Assembly (NCBI GenBank): GCA_002354095.1
Contig: DEKX01000025.1
Location: 48,517 to 112,516 of the forward strand
Source of the DNA: Prevotella sp. UBA2711
GTDB lineage: Bacteria > Bacteroidota > Bacteroidia > Bacteroidales > Bacteroidaceae
DNA: 64,000 nt
Direction of reading: 5' to 3'
Part shown: positions 41,097 to 50,564 of the stretch, piece after piece
Layout: every line of letters begins with the position of its first letter
How positions within the stretch are numbered: the first letter of the stretch is position 1
Program-made: the position numbers and the translations under genes
The notes under the pieces: model-generated
The model's database searches: none
The model's input: the letters and a program-made list of their open reading frames with translations, nothing else
Told to the model about the DNA's origin: nothing

Positions 41097-43037
41097 TTAG
41101 TTAATCTTCAAACAAAACATGGTGAGGTCGTCGTTAGGTTCGGCACCTTGGCGATGCTGGGCGACCTCTTGTTCCAATCGCTCTATCACTTGGCGGGCAC
41201 TTTCAAAGCGGGTCTCACGCAAGATTTCCAACACTTTCTCGTCGCCCAATTGCTCTTGCTTTGGATTCTCCGCCTCATTGAGACCATCGGAATAGACAAA
41301 AAGTGGACGTCCCTTGATACTGTTGATTTCTTCTCCGATAAATGTCAAGTCGGACCACAGACCGATAGGCGCATTCGCTTCTACATTGATATACGAACCG
41401 CCTTTCTGGTCGCCGCCCATAATGGGAGGGTTATGACCGCAATTACAGAAGTCGAGGTGACCGTCTTGAAGGCGAATCAAGCCTATAAACATGGTGACGA
41501 ACATGCCACTCTCGTTGTTTTCAGTCAGTTCGGTATTCAGTCGGGTGGCTATCTGGTCGGGCATCTGGTGTTGCTTTGCCAACGCACGGAACAGTCGGAT
41601 AGCTTGTGCCATAAAAAGCGATGCAGGGACTCCCTTGCCTGACACATCTCCTACGCAGAAGTAGAGTTGGTCGTCTTGCAGGATATAGTCATAGAGGTCG
41701 CCACCCACTTCTCTGGCAGGTATCATCGAAGCGTAAAGGTCTAATTCTGGGCGAGAAGGGAACTCGTGTGGTACCATCGACATCTGGATGTTTCGGGCGA
41801 TACGCAATTCTGATTCGATGCGCTCTTTGGCAGTAGTGGTTTCCTCCAACTGGTCATACGCCACTAACAGTTCGTTGTGAGCCTTCTCCAGTCGTTTGGC
41901 AGCCCGATGACGGAAATAAATAAAGACTGTCAGCGCGATGATGATCAGTAATATAGTACCAATGAAGTAGCGAGAACGTTCTAACTGCCTCTTCATCTCC
42001 AGTTCGTCCACCTTGAAGATGGTATTCAGCTCGTCGAGTTGCATGCGCATATCTCGGGCGAAGGTGGAGTCCTGATGCTCATAAAGCGAGCGATAGAGCA
42101 TGGCGGCATCAGCAGCGCGACCAGCCTTCAGCAGTATTTCTGCACGAATCAGTCGGGCGGGGCGCCAGTCGTCAGTTGCCATCGTGGGTGCATATTCATC
42201 ACTCAGCTTGACGGCACGATTGATGTCGCCCGAGAGCATGGCAATCTGTGCCTGTCTCACCATCATCATATAGTGATAGTAGTCGTCTTTCTCTTCCTTA
42301 TTCAGTTGATCGACTCCTGCCAGTGCCTCGTTGGCTTCCGCCAGGCGTGACAGACCTATTAGGGCACTGGCTTTCTGCAACAGTACTTCAATTTCCACCC
42401 GTCGGGTCTTACTGTTCGAGGCAGCCTGCCCCATCCATGCATTCACCATCTGTTGCCACTCATTGCAGTATTTCAGTTCAGTAGCAAAGTCTTTCTTGTT
42501 ATCAAGAGCCTCACAGAGATAGCCATAAGCACGGTTGAGCTCACTGTATCGGTCTTCACCCTGACTTTTCAGTAGTTCTATACTTCGCTGATAGGCTTTG
42601 ATGGCTTCTTGATTGTCAATCTCCAGATAGAAGAATCCCATCTGCTGATAGGCAATGGCACGCCCTTGGTTGTCATTGCGCTTTTGGGCATGGTCGAGCA
42701 TGCGTTGTGCCTCATGCAATGCTGTCTGAGGCTTATGACTGAAATAGTAAGATTCGGCAAGCAGTCGCCAAGTGCGGTAGAAATAAACCCACTGGTGATG
42801 CTGTTCCATCCACTGCATTTCTTTGGGTGCCTCGATAATCACTAAACTGTCTAATTGGGCACGCGACAGTACAGAAATCTTCTCACGACGGGCCATAGCA
42901 GCCGAGTCGATTTTCCCCTCGCGCTCGGTTCGTTGTGCTATTGTTTCCAGCTCCGTACGAATCTTATCAATCTTGTTCTCATCAGCATAAGCTGTGAGAA
43001 AACACATCAGCAGGAGTATGGTAACACAGTGTTTCAT
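41097..43037 (-). CDS. Membrane TPR protein with SpoIIE/PP2C phosphatase domain
   Basis: 646 residues from MKHCVTILLLMCFLTAYADE (signal peptide); an earlier frame start would overlap proA. A periplasmic TPR region (about 90-330) is followed by one membrane helix (about 354-374, FIGTILLIIIALTVFIYF), a short coiled coil and a cytoplasmic PP2C-like phosphatase (ARNIQMSMVPHEFP, REVGGDLYDYI, GDVSGKGVPASLFMA, NDDLTMFCLKI). Metal-binding Asp residues are present. Such RsbU-type proteins dephosphorylate an anti-sigma factor antagonist; no partner is encoded nearby. 7 bases after proA. Confidence 0.87.
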   Translation of the reverse strand: MKHCVTILLLMCFLTAYADENKIDKIRTELETIAQRTEREGKIDSAAMARREKISVLSRAQLDSLVIIEAPKEMQWMEQHHQWVYFYRTWRLLAESYYFSHKPQTALHEAQRMLDHAQKRNDNQGRAIAYQQMGFFYLEIDNQEAIKAYQRSIELLKSQGEDRYSELNRAYGYLCEALDNKKDFATELKYCNEWQQMVNAWMGQAASNSKTRRVEIEVLLQKASALIGLSRLAEANEALAGVDQLNKEEKDDYYHYMMMVRQAQIAMLSGDINRAVKLSDEYAPTMATDDWRPARLIRAEILLKAGRAADAAMLYRSLYEHQDSTFARDMRMQLDELNTIFKVDELEMKRQLERSRYFIGTILLIIIALTVFIYFRHRAAKRLEKAHNELLVAYDQLEETTTAKERIESELRIARNIQMSMVPHEFPSRPELDLYASMIPAREVGGDLYDYILQDDQLYFCVGDVSGKGVPASLFMAQAIRLFRALAKQHQMPDQIATRLNTELTENNESGMFVTMFIGLIRLQDGHLDFCNCGHNPPIMGGDQKGGSYINVEANAPIGLWSDLTFIGEEINSIKGRPLFVYSDGLNEAENPKQEQLGDEKVLEILRETRFESARQVIERLEQEVAQHRQGAEPNDDLTMFCLKIN

Positions 43038-43044
43038 CGGTTGT

Positions 43045-44292
43045 CTATGGTCTTGTCTGTCCTTCGCCTTCAATCAACCATTTGTAAGTGGTAATCTCTT
43101 CGAGAGCCATAGGTCCACGAGGACCGAGTTTCTGGGTGGAGATGCCTATCTCTGCACCTAAGCCGAACTGGGCACCATCGGTGAACGACGTGGGGGCATT
43201 CCAATAGACACAGGCTGCATCTACATGTTGCTGGAACTTGTGGGCTGTTGCCTCATTCTGGGTGATGATAGCCTCGCTATGGCCCGATCCGTGTTGGTCG
43301 ATATGCTCCAGGGCTTCTTTCAAGGAAGATACGGTCTTGATAGCTATCTTATAGTCCATAAACTCCGTGCCAAACGAATCGGAGGTGGCAGGCTGCAACA
43401 GAATTTCAGGGTAGTGTCCTGTCAGTATCTGATAAGAAGGAGCATCGGCATAGATGGTCACCTTGTGATTTAACAGCGGTTGCACCAGTTCTAACAAGTC
43501 GCCCAACCGTTCTTCATGGATAATCAGACAGTCAAGGGCATTGCACACGCTGACGCGACGGGTCTTGGCATTACAAATAATCGTCTTACCCATTTTAAGG
43601 TCGGCATCCCTGTCATAATAGGTGTTGACCACTCCGGCACCCGTCTCTATCACAGGAATACGTGCGGTGTCACGGACGAAGTCTATCAGTCGGCGTCCGC
43701 CTCTTGGGATGCAGAGGTCTATATAGCCTACGGCATTCAGCATCTCGCCTGTTGCCTCATGGGTGGCTGGCAGCAGGGTGACCACGTCAGGATTGACACC
43801 AAAGCGCTCCAATACTTCATGAATCAGTTCTACTGACGCCTGATTGGACAAATCGGCATCCGAACCGCCTTTCAGCACACAGGCATTGCCGCTCTTGAAA
43901 CAGAGCGAGAAGACGTCGTAGGTCACATTGGGACGAGCCTCGTAAATCATGCCTATTACCCCAAAGGGTACACTGATGCGACAGAGGCGAAGTCCGTTAG
44001 GCAGTGTCTTTTCTTTGGTGATATGTCCCAATGGGGAGGGCAATGAAGCTACATTCCGCATATCGGCAGCAATGTCGTCCATGCGTTTCTCCGTCAGTTG
44101 CAGTCTGTCGTAGAGCGGATTCTTTACATCCATCTTTGCCAAGTCTTTTTCATTGGCGACAAGAATACGCTCTTTGTAATCTACAATGGCATCAGCAACC
44201 GCCATCAGGATTTCATTCCTTTGGGCGTCCGTAAGCAAGGCGAGACTCTTGCTTGCTGTTTTGACATTTTTAAAGGTCTCAGTCAGGTCCAT
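43045..44292 (-). CDS. proA: Gamma-glutamyl phosphate reductase
   Basis: 415 residues. The aldehyde-dehydrogenase-like fold has FKSGNACVLKGGSDAD for NADPH binding and the catalytic Cys in NAKTRRVSVCNALDCLI (about residue 250). Second step of proline synthesis. Directly follows proB (1 base gap). Confidence 0.95.
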   Translation of the reverse strand: MDLTETFKNVKTASKSLALLTDAQRNEILMAVADAIVDYKERILVANEKDLAKMDVKNPLYDRLQLTEKRMDDIAADMRNVASLPSPLGHITKEKTLPNGLRLCRISVPFGVIGMIYEARPNVTYDVFSLCFKSGNACVLKGGSDADLSNQASVELIHEVLERFGVNPDVVTLLPATHEATGEMLNAVGYIDLCIPRGGRRLIDFVRDTARIPVIETGAGVVNTYYDRDADLKMGKTIICNAKTRRVSVCNALDCLIIHEERLGDLLELVQPLLNHKVTIYADAPSYQILTGHYPEILLQPATSDSFGTEFMDYKIAIKTVSSLKEALEHIDQHGSGHSEAIITQNEATAHKFQQHVDAACVYWNAPTSFTDGAQFGLGAEIGISTQKLGPRGPMALEEITTYKWLIEGEGQTRP

Positions 44293-44293
44293 G

Positions 44294-45064
44294 TTATTTC
44301 GATTTAAAATCTGTATGCGGGGTTTCTTGTGGGCGCTCTACCAGGTCTATCAGGATGTTTTCGCGTTCGCCGTTGGCAATAATCACGCGAATGCCCTGTT
44401 GTGAGAGCTTGCTGGCAGTGGTGTACTTCGAATGCATGCCACCGCGACCGAAGGCGCTCTTCTCGGTCTGAATGTATTGGCTCAGGTCGGCACCCTTCTC
44501 TACTTCGCGAATCAATTGCGATTGAGGGTCGTCCGGATTACCAGAATAGATACCGTCGATATTTGACAGTAGAATCAAGGTGTCGGCTTGCATCATCTGG
44601 GCGATAAGACCAGAGAGCTCGTCATTATCCGTAAACATCAGTTCAGTGACACTGACGGTGTCGTTCTCATTGACAATAGGCAGCACGCCATTCTCCAGCA
44701 TCACCTTCATGCAGGCACGCTGGTTCTCATATTGTTCACCTGGCTGAAAGTTCTCTTTCATGGTGAGTACTTGTCCCACATGGATATGGAACTCACGGAA
44801 CAGGTCGTAATAGAGTCCGATGAGTTTGACCTGTCCCAAGGCAGAATAAAGCTGGCGTTGTTCTACAGAGTCGAGTGAATGATCAACTTTCAACTCGCGT
44901 CTGCCACAGGCAACAGCACCCGACGAAACAAGGATGACTTCGTAGTCATTACGCTTCAGCCAGGCTATTTGGTCAACCAATGCCGACATGCGGGTCACAT
45001 CCAGTTTTCCGTCGTCTCGGGTCAGTACATTTGAACCGACTTTAACTACAATTCTTTGTTTCAT
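44294..45064 (-). CDS. proB: Glutamate 5-kinase (short form without PUA domain)
   Basis: 256 residues, amino-acid kinase fold only: KVGSNVLTRDDGKLD at the start, LVSSGAVACGRREL, NENDTVSVTELMFTDNDELS for the phosphate and metal, and FGRGGMHSKYTTA near the end. The C-terminal PUA domain of the roughly 367-residue enterobacterial enzyme is absent. First step of proline synthesis. Overlaps the AMP-ligase gene by 4 bases. Confidence 0.93.
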   Translation of the reverse strand: MKQRIVVKVGSNVLTRDDGKLDVTRMSALVDQIAWLKRNDYEVILVSSGAVACGRRELKVDHSLDSVEQRQLYSALGQVKLIGLYYDLFREFHIHVGQVLTMKENFQPGEQYENQRACMKVMLENGVLPIVNENDTVSVTELMFTDNDELSGLIAQMMQADTLILLSNIDGIYSGNPDDPQSQLIREVEKGADLSQYIQTEKSAFGRGGMHSKYTTASKLSQQGIRVIIANGERENILIDLVERPQETPHTDFKSK

Positions 45065-46725
45065 TTGGCATCCTTTTGGCGAATCTCTACTCGGCGAATC
45101 TTACCTGAGATGGTCTTAGGCAATTCATCTACAAACTCCACGATACGCGGATACTTGTAGGGGGCGGTTTCTTTCTTGACATGCTGCTGGAGTTCCTTCA
45201 CGAGGTCGTCACCTGCCTTGTCTTTCCATTCCTTACCCAGTACAACAGTAGCTTTCACCACCATGCCTCGGATATCATCGGGTACACCCGTGATGGCACA
45301 TTCTACAACAGCGGGGTGAGTCATCAGGGCTGATTCCACTTCGAACGGACCGATGCGGTAACCGGAACTCTTGATGACATCATCAATACGACCCTCAAAC
45401 CAGTAGTAGCCGTCTTCGTCTCGCCAAGCCATATCGCCTGTGTGGTAGATACCATCGTGCCAAGCCTCTTTAGTGAGTTCGGCATCACGGTAGTATTCCT
45501 TGAAGAGTCCGATGGGTTTCTTGTCGCCTACTCGTACTACAATCTCGCCCTTCTCACCATCCTCGCAGGAGGTACCGTCGGCACGCAATAGGTCGATGTC
45601 GTACTGGGCATTGGGAATACCCATACTGCCGGGCTTCGGCTGCATCCAGGGGAAGGTGCCCAGCGTCATGGTGGTTTCTGTCTGTCCGAAACCTTCCATC
45701 ATCTGGATACCGGTCTTTTCCTTGAACTTGTCGAAGACAGCAGGATTGAGTGCCTCACCGGCTGTGGTGCAATACTCCAGACTGCTGAGGTCGTATTTCG
45801 ACAGGTCTTCACGAATCATGAAACGGTAAATGGTGGGAGGTGCACAAAAACTCGTCACCTTGTATTTCTCTATCTGGCGCAACAGCGTGTCGGCATTGAA
45901 CTTTTCGTGGTCAAACACGAAGACGGTTGCTCCTGCAAACCACTGTCCGTAGAACTTACCCCACACGGCCTTGCCCCAGCCTGTATCAGCTACGGTCAGA
46001 TGCAGTGAACCTTCGTGCAGGTTGTGCCAGAACACACCTGTTGTCAGATGGCCCATAGCATACAGATAGTCGTGTGCCACCATCTTGGGCTCACCACTGG
46101 TACCTGAGGTGAAGTACATCAGCATGGTGTCGTCATTGTCATTCACAAATCCAGGGCGCTGGAACTTAGGAGCCTTTTTCCATTCTGTCTGCCAGTCGTG
46201 GAACCCTTCAGGAATAGGTTTCCCGTGGTCCGTGATGGTGATATATTGCTTCACCGTAGGACTTTCCGCCATAGCAGCCTGTATCTGGCTCACTACGTAG
46301 GCGTCATCCACACAGATGATGGCCTTTACACTGGCACGGGTATTACGATACACAATGTCGTGCTTAGTCAACATGTGGGTGGCAGGGATGACAATGGCAC
46401 CAATCTTGTGCAGTGCCAACATGACTACCCACCACTCATAGCGGCGCTTCAAGATGAGCATCACTGGGTCGTTCTTACCGATGCCCAGTGTCTGCAGATA
46501 GGAGGCAGCCTGGTCGCTCTGCTCTTTCAGTTCTGCAAAGGTGGTACGAATCTCCTCACCCTGGTCATTGGTCCATAACAGGGCAAGTCCATCAGGTTTT
46601 TCTTCTGCCCACGCATCCATTACGTCGTAGGCAAAGTTGAAGTTCTCAGGGATTATGAACTCCAGGTTCTTATTATAGTCCTCCACCGATGTGAAGGTGG
46701 TCTGTTTCAAAAATCTTTCAATCAT
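45061..46725 (-). CDS. Acyl-CoA synthetase (AMP-forming, acetyl/medium-chain type)
   Basis: 554 residues. The adenylation loop YFTSGTSGEPKMVAHD (about 197-212), GFGQTETTM, the hinge GRIDDVIKSSGYRIGPFEVE and the acyl-Lys segment PKTISGKIRRVEIR are intact. It resembles the ACSM/acetyl-CoA synthetase-like group. Its place between proB and an XRE/cupin gene in the arg/pro operon is unexplained; the cupin regulator may control acyl-CoA use. Confidence 0.85.
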   Translation of the reverse strand: MIERFLKQTTFTSVEDYNKNLEFIIPENFNFAYDVMDAWAEEKPDGLALLWTNDQGEEIRTTFAELKEQSDQAASYLQTLGIGKNDPVMLILKRRYEWWVVMLALHKIGAIVIPATHMLTKHDIVYRNTRASVKAIICVDDAYVVSQIQAAMAESPTVKQYITITDHGKPIPEGFHDWQTEWKKAPKFQRPGFVNDNDDTMLMYFTSGTSGEPKMVAHDYLYAMGHLTTGVFWHNLHEGSLHLTVADTGWGKAVWGKFYGQWFAGATVFVFDHEKFNADTLLRQIEKYKVTSFCAPPTIYRFMIREDLSKYDLSSLEYCTTAGEALNPAVFDKFKEKTGIQMMEGFGQTETTMTLGTFPWMQPKPGSMGIPNAQYDIDLLRADGTSCEDGEKGEIVVRVGDKKPIGLFKEYYRDAELTKEAWHDGIYHTGDMAWRDEDGYYWFEGRIDDVIKSSGYRIGPFEVESALMTHPAVVECAITGVPDDIRGMVVKATVVLGKEWKDKAGDDLVKELQQHVKKETAPYKYPRIVEFVDELPKTISGKIRRVEIRQKDAK

Positions 46726-46735
46726 AGTATAGTTT

Positions 46736-47293
46736 TTATTCTACTGTAAATGCAAGGAATTTTACAGGCTGATTGCCAATTGCTAACATGCCATGGGGCT
46801 TGGTGGAATCGAAATAGATAGAATCACCCTCTTCCAAAACGATGGTCTTGCCTGCAATATAAAGTTCCATCTTGCCTTCCAATACGAGGTTAAACTCTTG
46901 GCCGCCGTGGGTGTTCTTATAGATAGTATGTACGCCCGGCTTGGGTTCTACGGTTACTATGAAAACATCAGCCTTATGGTTGACGAAGCCCGATACCAAT
47001 GATTGGTATTTATAAGCCTTGGTGCGCTCAATACTTACTCCCTGACCTTTACGTACCACAAAATATGACTTCATGTGTGGGGTCTCGGCAAAAATCAACT
47101 CTTCTGTGGAAATGCCGTATTTCTTGGCAATCTTCATCAGGTTTGAGATGGTGATATCTAACTCGCCAGCCTCAATCTTCTCATATTTCTCGGCGGAGAT
47201 GCCAATGGTCTCAGCCATCTCGCTCACTGGAATATCTAACACGTCGCGAAGACCTCTTAGTCTCTCGCCTATCTGCTTCAATTGTTCGTCCAT
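46736..47293 (-). CDS. XRE-family transcriptional regulator with cupin domain
   Basis: 185 residues from MDEQLKQIGERL; the alternative start 9 bases earlier is TTG inside the repeat tract. N-terminal helix-turn-helix (about 5-60, IPVSEMAETIGISAEKYEKIE) and C-terminal cupin (about 110-185, HGGQEFNLVLEGKMELYI, then PHGM). XRE-cupin proteins sense small molecules and often control polyamine, amino acid or CoA metabolism. Preceded by an octamer repeat tract and followed by the acyl-CoA synthetase with a 10-base gap. Confidence 0.88.
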   Translation of the reverse strand: MDEQLKQIGERLRGLRDVLDIPVSEMAETIGISAEKYEKIEAGELDITISNLMKIAKKYGISTEELIFAETPHMKSYFVVRKGQGVSIERTKAYKYQSLVSGFVNHKADVFIVTVEPKPGVHTIYKNTHGGQEFNLVLEGKMELYIAGKTIVLEEGDSIYFDSTKPHGMLAIGNQPVKFLAFTVE

Positions 47294-47297
47294 ATAC

Positions 47298-47337
47298 TTC
47301 AATTCTTCAATTCTTCAATTCTTCAATTTTTTAATTC
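47298..47337. repeat. TTCAATTC octamer tandem tract
   Basis: Five head-to-tail 8-base units (TTCAATTC x3, TTCAATTT, TTTAATTC) between proC and the XRE-cupin gene, reaching into the last codons of proC (its Asn-stop is encoded by the last unit). Confidence 0.75.
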
Positions 47338-48113
47338 TTCGCTCCTGCTTTCAGTCCTCTAATCACTGCTGAGGTAAATCCGGCATGTTCCATCTCGTTT
47401 AACCCTTTGATAGTCACACCGCCTGGAGTCGTCACCAGGTCGATAGCTGCCTCGGGGTGCAGTCCGCTGGCTTCCAGCAGTTCTACGGCTCCCTTCATGG
47501 TCTGCATGACAATCTTCTTGGCATCGTCAGCCTTGAAACCGAGTTCCACACCGCCTTCTGCGGCAGCACGGATATAACGCATGGCGTAGGCTATCCCACA
47601 AGAGGCGAGGGTAGTACCTGCTGCCAGATGTTGCTCGTCGGTAATGATGGTCTGTCCCATGGTGTCAAACAGTTCCTTCACCCGTTCTGTGTGTTGCGAT
47701 TCCGTTGCAACAGCAGGAGCCACAAATGTCATCGAAGCCAACTGTGCAATAGCGATATTGGGAATCACCAGGAACAATGGTGGACAATCGGGCAACCACT
47801 CCTTGATGTTGGCAGATGGCACACCAGCTGCTATCACAATGAGTATTTGCTTTTGGGGATTCAGCACATTCTTGATGCCTTTCAGCACCTGTTCCACTAA
47901 CCAAGGCTTCACGCAGACACAGACTATGTCGGCATCTTGGGCTGCCAGCTGATTGTCGGTTGTTACGGAGACTCCCTGTTGGGCAAACTTCTCCAACACC
48001 TGTTCTGACGGATCAGCCACCGTGATGTCTTCAATCTTGACATAAGTAGCCTTGATGAGTCCTTCTACCGTTGCGCCACCCATAGCGCCGGCTCCAATCA
48101 TTGCTATTTTCAT
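47331..48113 (-). CDS. proC: Pyrroline-5-carboxylate reductase
   Basis: 260 residues. NADPH-binding start MIGAGAMGGATVEGL, the segment ADIVCVCVKPWLVEQVL, and the C-terminal signature VTTPGGVTIKGLNEME. Last step of proline synthesis; proB, proA and proC are all in this operon. Coupled to argD by a 4-base overlap. Confidence 0.95.
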   Translation of the reverse strand: MKIAMIGAGAMGGATVEGLIKATYVKIEDITVADPSEQVLEKFAQQGVSVTTDNQLAAQDADIVCVCVKPWLVEQVLKGIKNVLNPQKQILIVIAAGVPSANIKEWLPDCPPLFLVIPNIAIAQLASMTFVAPAVATESQHTERVKELFDTMGQTIITDEQHLAAGTTLASCGIAYAMRYIRAAAEGGVELGFKADDAKKIVMQTMKGAVELLEASGLHPEAAIDLVTTPGGVTIKGLNEMEHAGFTSAVIRGLKAGAKN

Positions 48114-49267
48114 AACGTTGCTAATACTTTCTTGAGTTTCTCTATAAATTCATCTACTTCAGTTTTTGTCAGACACAAGGGAGGCAACAGTCTCAAGATG
48201 TTCTGACCGGCGCATCCTGTAAAACAATGCTCCTGGAAAATCAACGGCTGCCTTACCTCTTTATGAGGCACATCCAGGTCGATGCCAATCATCAGTCCGC
48301 GCCCACGCACGTCGGTAATGTGTGCCCCGTATGTTGTGATGCCATCGCAACGAAGAGAACGGATGCCTTCCATCAGGTACTCGCCCACCTCACGGGCATT
48401 CTCCACCAGTCCTTCTTCCTCGAAGACATCGAGCACAGCCAGTGCTGCTGCACAGGCAAGATGGTTACCACCGAAGGTGGTTCCCAACTGTCCATAGACG
48501 GGTTCAAACTCAGGCGCAATCAGCACGCCAGCCATGGGGAAGCCGTTGGCAATACCCTTTGCCACCGTAATCATATCGGGCTTGATGCCCAACCACTGGT
48601 GGGCAAAGAACTTTCCGCTTCTGCCATAGCCGCATTGTATCTCATCACAGATGAAAATGGTATTGTGTTGCTTGCAAAGCCTTTGCAAACCCTGAGCAAA
48701 TTCAGGGGTAGCCAATTGAATGCCACCCACACCTTGGATACATTCTAAGATGACAGCGCAGACATCGCCCTTCTGTAACTCCTCCTCCCATGCATTCAAG
48801 TCGTTAAGGGGCAGATAGGTTACATGTCCGTTATTGTTAATCGGAGCGATAATCTTGGGGTTGTTGGTCACTTCCACAGCCAGTGAAGTACGTCCGTGGA
48901 AAGCCTTCTCGGCACTTAGCACACGAGTGCGACCGTTGGTAAACGAAGCGAGTTTCAGTGCATTTTCATTGGCCTCGGCACCGCTGTTGATTAAAAACAA
49001 CTGATAGTCATCATAACCGCTGATGCGCCCCAGACGCTCAGCCAGTTCCTGTTGCAACTTATTAATAACGGAGTTGGAGTAGAAGCCGATTTTGTTCAAC
49101 TGTTCCGTTACTTTCTGGATATAATGGGGGTGTGAGTGACCTATGGAAATCACTGCATGGCCTCCGTACAGGTCTAAATATTCCTGTCCTTTGTCATCCC
49201 AAACTCTACATCCCTGTCCTCTCACGATGTTCACGTCGAACAGGGGATACACATCGAATAATTTCAT
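48110..49267 (-). CDS. argD: Acetyl/succinyl-ornithine aminotransferase
   Basis: 385 residues, class III aminotransferase. NSGAEANENALKLA (PLP phosphate), FICDEIQCGYGRSGKFFAHQ (Asp to pyridine N), TVAKGIANGFPMAGVLI (Schiff-base Lys) and TTFGGNHLACAAAL are intact. Converts N-acyl-glutamate semialdehyde to N-acyl-ornithine. First gene of the nine-gene argD-to-threonine-aldolase operon, behind a consensus promoter. Confidence 0.93.
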   Translation of the reverse strand: MKLFDVYPLFDVNIVRGQGCRVWDDKGQEYLDLYGGHAVISIGHSHPHYIQKVTEQLNKIGFYSNSVINKLQQELAERLGRISGYDDYQLFLINSGAEANENALKLASFTNGRTRVLSAEKAFHGRTSLAVEVTNNPKIIAPINNNGHVTYLPLNDLNAWEEELQKGDVCAVILECIQGVGGIQLATPEFAQGLQRLCKQHNTIFICDEIQCGYGRSGKFFAHQWLGIKPDMITVAKGIANGFPMAGVLIAPEFEPVYGQLGTTFGGNHLACAAALAVLDVFEEEGLVENAREVGEYLMEGIRSLRCDGITTYGAHITDVRGRGLMIGIDLDVPHKEVRQPLIFQEHCFTGCAGQNILRLLPPLCLTKTEVDEFIEKLKKVLATL

Positions 49268-49296
49268 CTTTGCTAAGTCTTAACGTTAAAACGATG

Positions 49297-49327
49297 CAAA
49301 GTTACGAAAAATTGAGTGCAGAACAAA
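49297..49327 (-). promoter_or_regulatory. Promoter of the argD-proC operon
   Basis: TTTG (49324-49327), 19 bases, TAACTTTG (49297-49304) on the minus strand; leader about 29 bases, containing TTAACGTTAA (49280-49289), a perfect 10-bp palindrome that could be an operator. Confidence 0.75.
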
Positions 49328-49349
49328 ATAATTTTTTTATTTTTTATAT

Positions 49350-49386
49350 AAAAAACAGCAAGGAGCCAACCTCGATGGCTGGCTCC
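49350..49386 (-). terminator. Terminator after the small secreted protein gene
   Basis: GGAGCCA (49362-49368) pairs with TGGCTCC (49380-49386); the minus strand continues with a T run. Separates the protease-segment genes from the argD promoter. Confidence 0.75.
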
Positions 49387-49399
49387 CTTGATGATAGTG

Positions 49400-49774
49400 C
49401 TACTTCGCCTTTTTCTTTACCTTCTTTTTGGTATCTACATTGAAGGGATTGTCCGATGATCGGGTAGGAATTTTTTCCTTTTTAATGATTTCTTTCTCTG
49501 AATAGGTGATGCTCTCGTCATATAATCCCAGATTGTCCTTGCCCGTAGCTCCACCATACCAGCATTTCTTGCCCTTGTATTTGGCAAGGTAAACATCTGA
49601 AGACTTGTCGTTAATGATGAAGTGGTAGTTCATAGCGCGCTCCTTCAGCGTGCTGCGATCAACATATTTCTTACCTGGCCCACCTTGCCAAAGCTTAGGC
49701 CCTTCCTGTGCACAAACACTCATGCTCATAGCAAAGAGTGCTACTAATGTCAATAATACTTTTCTCATACGCAT
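49400..49774 (-). CDS. Small secreted protein of unknown function
   Basis: 124 residues with a clear signal peptide (KVLLTLVALFAMSMSVCAQ), a short domain containing YVDRSTLKERAMNYHFIIND and WYGGATGKDN, and a very basic tail (KKKVKKKAK). Not recognised. 18 bases after the membrane-protein gene, so probably in the same unit under the operator at 50480-50557. Confidence 0.65.
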   Translation of the reverse strand: MRMRKVLLTLVALFAMSMSVCAQEGPKLWQGGPGKKYVDRSTLKERAMNYHFIINDKSSDVYLAKYKGKKCWYGGATGKDNLGLYDESITYSEKEIIKKEKIPTRSSDNPFNVDTKKKVKKKAK

Positions 49775-49792
49775 TTAGTTTTTAGTTAATAA

Positions 49793-50419
49793 TTAAGTTT
49801 TGGTTTTAAGATTTTTACAATTCGTGAGAAGATAGTTGTAAACGAAGTCGAAGTCTTCGTCATGAACGTAGATGCGGTTCTTGGAAAACAACTGGTTGAC
49901 TTTGATGAGGTTCATTTTTCTACAAGGAATCAGATGTTCTACATCAGCGAGAACAGAGGTCATGGTCATGCGTGATTGTGCTAACACACCAGTACCTACT
50001 GTTCCTGGACTCCCCGAAGCCAAACCAGCCAGGATTGCCAATGCTCCAATGAGCTGCCCCTTCTTCACGGTGCTGGGCATCTGTTGGTGGGTCACTGCTT
50101 TCCCGTCCATGATGAAGAGTACGGAATATTTCCAACCGGATATGGCAGCATAGACAAAATACCCTATCATGCCCAAAAGCAGCATCACGACTGCCATGAT
50201 GCCTAATACAGAAGCCATACTTAGTAGTGAATCCAAATTCCAGTTACCATCAGCAATAGTGATAATAATAAAAAGCACCACAAGCACAAACATGCTGATT
50301 CCCAAAACCTTCCACACGTCAATGAGGATGGAGTAATTGGTCAGCATATTAACTTCGTAAATCCAACGATACTTGCTGTCTGGGTAAAGTTGGACTCGCT
50401 CATTGGCTGCTCTCCTCAT
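49793..50419 (-). CDS. Two-helix membrane protein of unknown function
   Basis: 208 residues: two membrane helices (about 36-57 and 66-92), an intervening acidic segment, and a C-terminal soluble domain of about 100 residues with GQLIGALAILAGLASGSPGT and VHDEDFDFVYNYLL. Not recognised. Its promoter carries the shared GACTRACA operator, so it is a probable target of the kelch-AraC regulators. Confidence 0.65.
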   Translation of the reverse strand: MRRAANERVQLYPDSKYRWIYEVNMLTNYSILIDVWKVLGISMFVLVVLFIIITIADGNWNLDSLLSMASVLGIMAVVMLLLGMIGYFVYAAISGWKYSVLFIMDGKAVTHQQMPSTVKKGQLIGALAILAGLASGSPGTVGTGVLAQSRMTMTSVLADVEHLIPCRKMNLIKVNQLFSKNRIYVHDEDFDFVYNYLLTNCKNLKTKT

Positions 50420-50479
50420 TTTAACTAGTAATATAATCTAAATTTTCCTCAAGGGCAGATTTGTGATTGTAATCTTTCG

Positions 50480-50557
50480 CAAAGATAGGAGAAAATTTTG
50501 AAAAAGGGACTAATAATTTGCAAAATCGACTAACATTTTGCAAAATGTTAGTCGATT
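50480..50557 (-). promoter_or_regulatory. Shared operator/promoter 1 (upstream of the two-helix membrane protein)
   Basis: -7 box TATCTTTG (minus, 50480-50487). 20 bases upstream, instead of TTTG, is a half-site GACTAATAATTT (50508). Further up is the perfect palindrome with arms GACTAACATTTTG (50528-50540) and its complement (50541-50553), extended to 16-17 bp arms at 50524-50557. Palindrome start to -7 box: 41 bp. It also lies 8 bases past the stop of the regulator gene, so it may serve as its terminator too. Confidence 0.75.
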
Positions 50558-50564
50558 GGCTGTG

